This document shows, in pieces, positions 14,274 through 14,919 of a stretch of DNA of 14,919 nucleotides (its first letter is position 1; each line of letters starts with the position of its first letter). The notes beneath the pieces were generated by a model. That model worked only from the letters and a program-made list of their open reading frames with translations. It was not told the origin of the DNA and ran no database searches. This DNA is from an uncultured Oscillospiraceae bacterium (GTDB taxonomy: Bacteria; Bacillota; Clostridia; Oscillospirales; Acutalibacteraceae): NCBI GenBank assembly GCA_900546735.1, contig URDW01000037.1:1-14919 (forward strand), given 5' to 3'. Made by a program: the position numbers and the translations under genes.

Positions 14274-14781
14274 TTTTTCCGTTTTCCTCCTCGATGTCGA
14301 TTGGCTTTTTAAAGTCATCCATATCAAAATCGTCCAGCTTAACGAAGGACGTTTCTTTTTTTGCAAACTGCTGCGTTTCGCCGCCCGCGAGGCGCAGCGT
14401 GAGCACACCGCCGTCATACGCCTCCAGCACGCCGGCAAAATCGCGCACGCCGTCGCGCGGGCGCGTAGTGCGCAGCATGACCGGGCAGCCGATGCTCTTT
14501 TCAAAATGCGCGTCTTTGGTCAGCGCGCGTTCGATGCCGGGCGACGAGACCTCCAGCATATAGCTGGTGCTGATCAGGTCCGCATCGTCGAGCGGCTTGG
14601 TAACGGCGCGCGTAAGCGCCACGCAGTCGTCAAGCGACACGCCGCCGGATTTGTCGATAAATATGCGCAGGTACCACTGCGACCCCTCTTTGACATACTG
14701 CACATCCCAGATGTCGAGCCCGAGCGACTGGGCAAAAGGCGCCGCCAGCTGTGCCACGCGGCTTGCAATGTTGCCGGCCAT
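14266..14781 (-). CDS. rimP: Ribosome maturation factor RimP
   Basis: A 171-residue RimP, needed for 30S assembly. Recognised by AQSLGLDIWDVQYVKEGSQW, then YLRIFIDKSGGVSLDDCVAL and MLEVSSPGIERALTKDAHFE, which are the family's central blocks. A C-terminal SH3-like domain follows with an acidic end. The start is ATG 14781, preceded by GGAGGGAG. Upstream in-frame starts up to 14841 lie in the leader hairpin region and lack a ribosome site. It is the first gene of the long minus-strand operon. Confidence 0.95.
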   Translation of the reverse strand: MAGNIASRVAQLAAPFAQSLGLDIWDVQYVKEGSQWYLRIFIDKSGGVSLDDCVALTRAVTKPLDDADLISTSYMLEVSSPGIERALTKDAHFEKSIGCPVMLRTTRPRDGVRDFAGVLEAYDGGVLTLRLAGGETQQFAKKETSFVKLDDFDMDDFKKPIDIEEENGKNE

Positions 14782-14813
14782 AAACTCCCTCCAAAAAGTC
14801 CCCATAATAATTT

Positions 14814-14839
14814 GAGAGCGAGCCTTGCGGCTCACTCTC
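14814..14839 (-). promoter_or_regulatory. Leader hairpin upstream of rimP
   Basis: An 11-bp stem, 14814-14824 with 14829-14839 (one G-U pair), closed by a GCAA tetraloop on the minus strand. It is followed by AAATTATTAT, not a U run, so it is not a normal terminator. It lies in the rimP 5' leader, between the putative promoter and the ribosome site. Its role is unknown; an autoregulatory or RNA-stability element is possible. Confidence 0.6.
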
Positions 14840-14867
14840 ATCCTGAGAACATTGAATTACCATATAC

Positions 14868-14876
14868 ATAATAGCA
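14868..14876 (-). promoter_or_regulatory. Extended -10 promoter element of the rimP-nusA-infB operon
   Basis: On the minus strand TGC TATTAT (plus 14876-14868), an extended -10. The -35 would lie beyond 14877, where genomic sequence ends and adapter begins, so the promoter cannot be verified in full. Its placement about 30 nt before the leader hairpin is sensible. Confidence 0.5.
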
Positions 14877-14877
14877 C

Positions 14878-14919
14878 CTGTCTCTTATACACATCTGACG
14901 CTGCCGACGACTTAATAGG
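14878..14919 (+). other. Nextera read-through adapter with i5 index (artefact)
   Basis: 14878-14896 is the reverse complement of the mosaic end (CTGTCTCTTATACACATCT). 14897-14910 is GACGCTGCCGACGA, the i5-side Nextera adapter. The remaining CTTAATAG plus G is in the index position and is the reverse complement of CTATTAAG, which I recall as Nextera XT index S518. This is not genomic sequence. Confidence 0.97.

Noticed and set aside
14274..14504. 77-residue N-terminal extension of NusA
   Set aside because: It is an alternative-frame reading of rimP, Arg/Ser-rich. NusA proteins begin at the MSKEFFEA position, where an 8-bp overlap with rimP gives a coupled start.
1..14896. Matching 19-bp ends in inverted orientation could suggest a composite Tn5-like transposon spanning the window
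   Set aside because: Only the engineered mosaic end is present, with no transposase or IS50 sequence. The right copy continues into the i5 adapter and index, so both are library artefacts.
1..14919. CRISPR array, tRNA/rRNA genes, riboswitches of common classes, insertion sequences
   Set aside because: No regularly spaced repeats, cloverleaf-like sequence, conserved rRNA blocks or transposase genes were seen in the intergenic spaces, which are all short.

Overview
The window is a bacterial assembly contig whose two ends are sequencing-adapter sequence, not chromosome. The gene content and order point to a moderately GC-rich member of the Clostridia, probably an Oscillospiraceae-like gut anaerobe. 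The pointers are the rimP-nusA-ylxR-ylxQ-infB-rbfA-nrnA-truB-ribF order, a GTP-type PEP carboxykinase, a DUF3737 protein, strong AGGAGG-type ribosome sites and frequent GTG/TTG starts. The taxonomic call is inference. Real genomic sequence runs from about base 20 to base 14877.

Left part (20-5420). The 3' end of pckG is followed by a terminator and a class I SAM methyltransferase gene, both on the plus strand. A LysR-type regulator follows on the minus strand, convergent with the methyltransferase across a bidirectional terminator. Divergent from the regulator is a compact plus-strand cluster: a 74-residue helical protein, a DUF3737 beta-helix-like protein, a lipoprotein with a cyclophilin-like domain, and a MATE efflux transporter. 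The last three are nearly gapless, and one visible promoter faces away from the regulator. The regulator's own -35 element lies inside a T-N11-A type inverted repeat. This looks like a LysR-controlled export or stress operon, and it is the least understood part of the window.

Right part (5420-14877), all minus strand. This is core information-processing machinery. rimP, nusA, ylxR, ylxQ, infB, rbfA, nrnA, truB, ribF and a HAD phosphatase gene form one tightly packed operon with several overlaps. It is preceded by an extended -10 element and a strong leader hairpin at the contig edge. The operon runs without a visible terminator into rpsF-ssb-rpsR, which has its own consensus promoter (TTGACA, 17 bp, TATAAT). 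The -35 of that promoter overlaps the stop codon of the HAD gene. A structured leader of about 70 nt precedes rpsF, as expected for S6:S18 autoregulation. A rho-independent terminator after rpsR abuts the terminator of the convergent MATE operon.

No RNA genes, CRISPR arrays, insertion sequences or phage genes were seen. No gene-free stretch exceeds 300 bases; the longest gap, about 150 bases between the LysR gene and the divergent operon, is filled by the two promoters.
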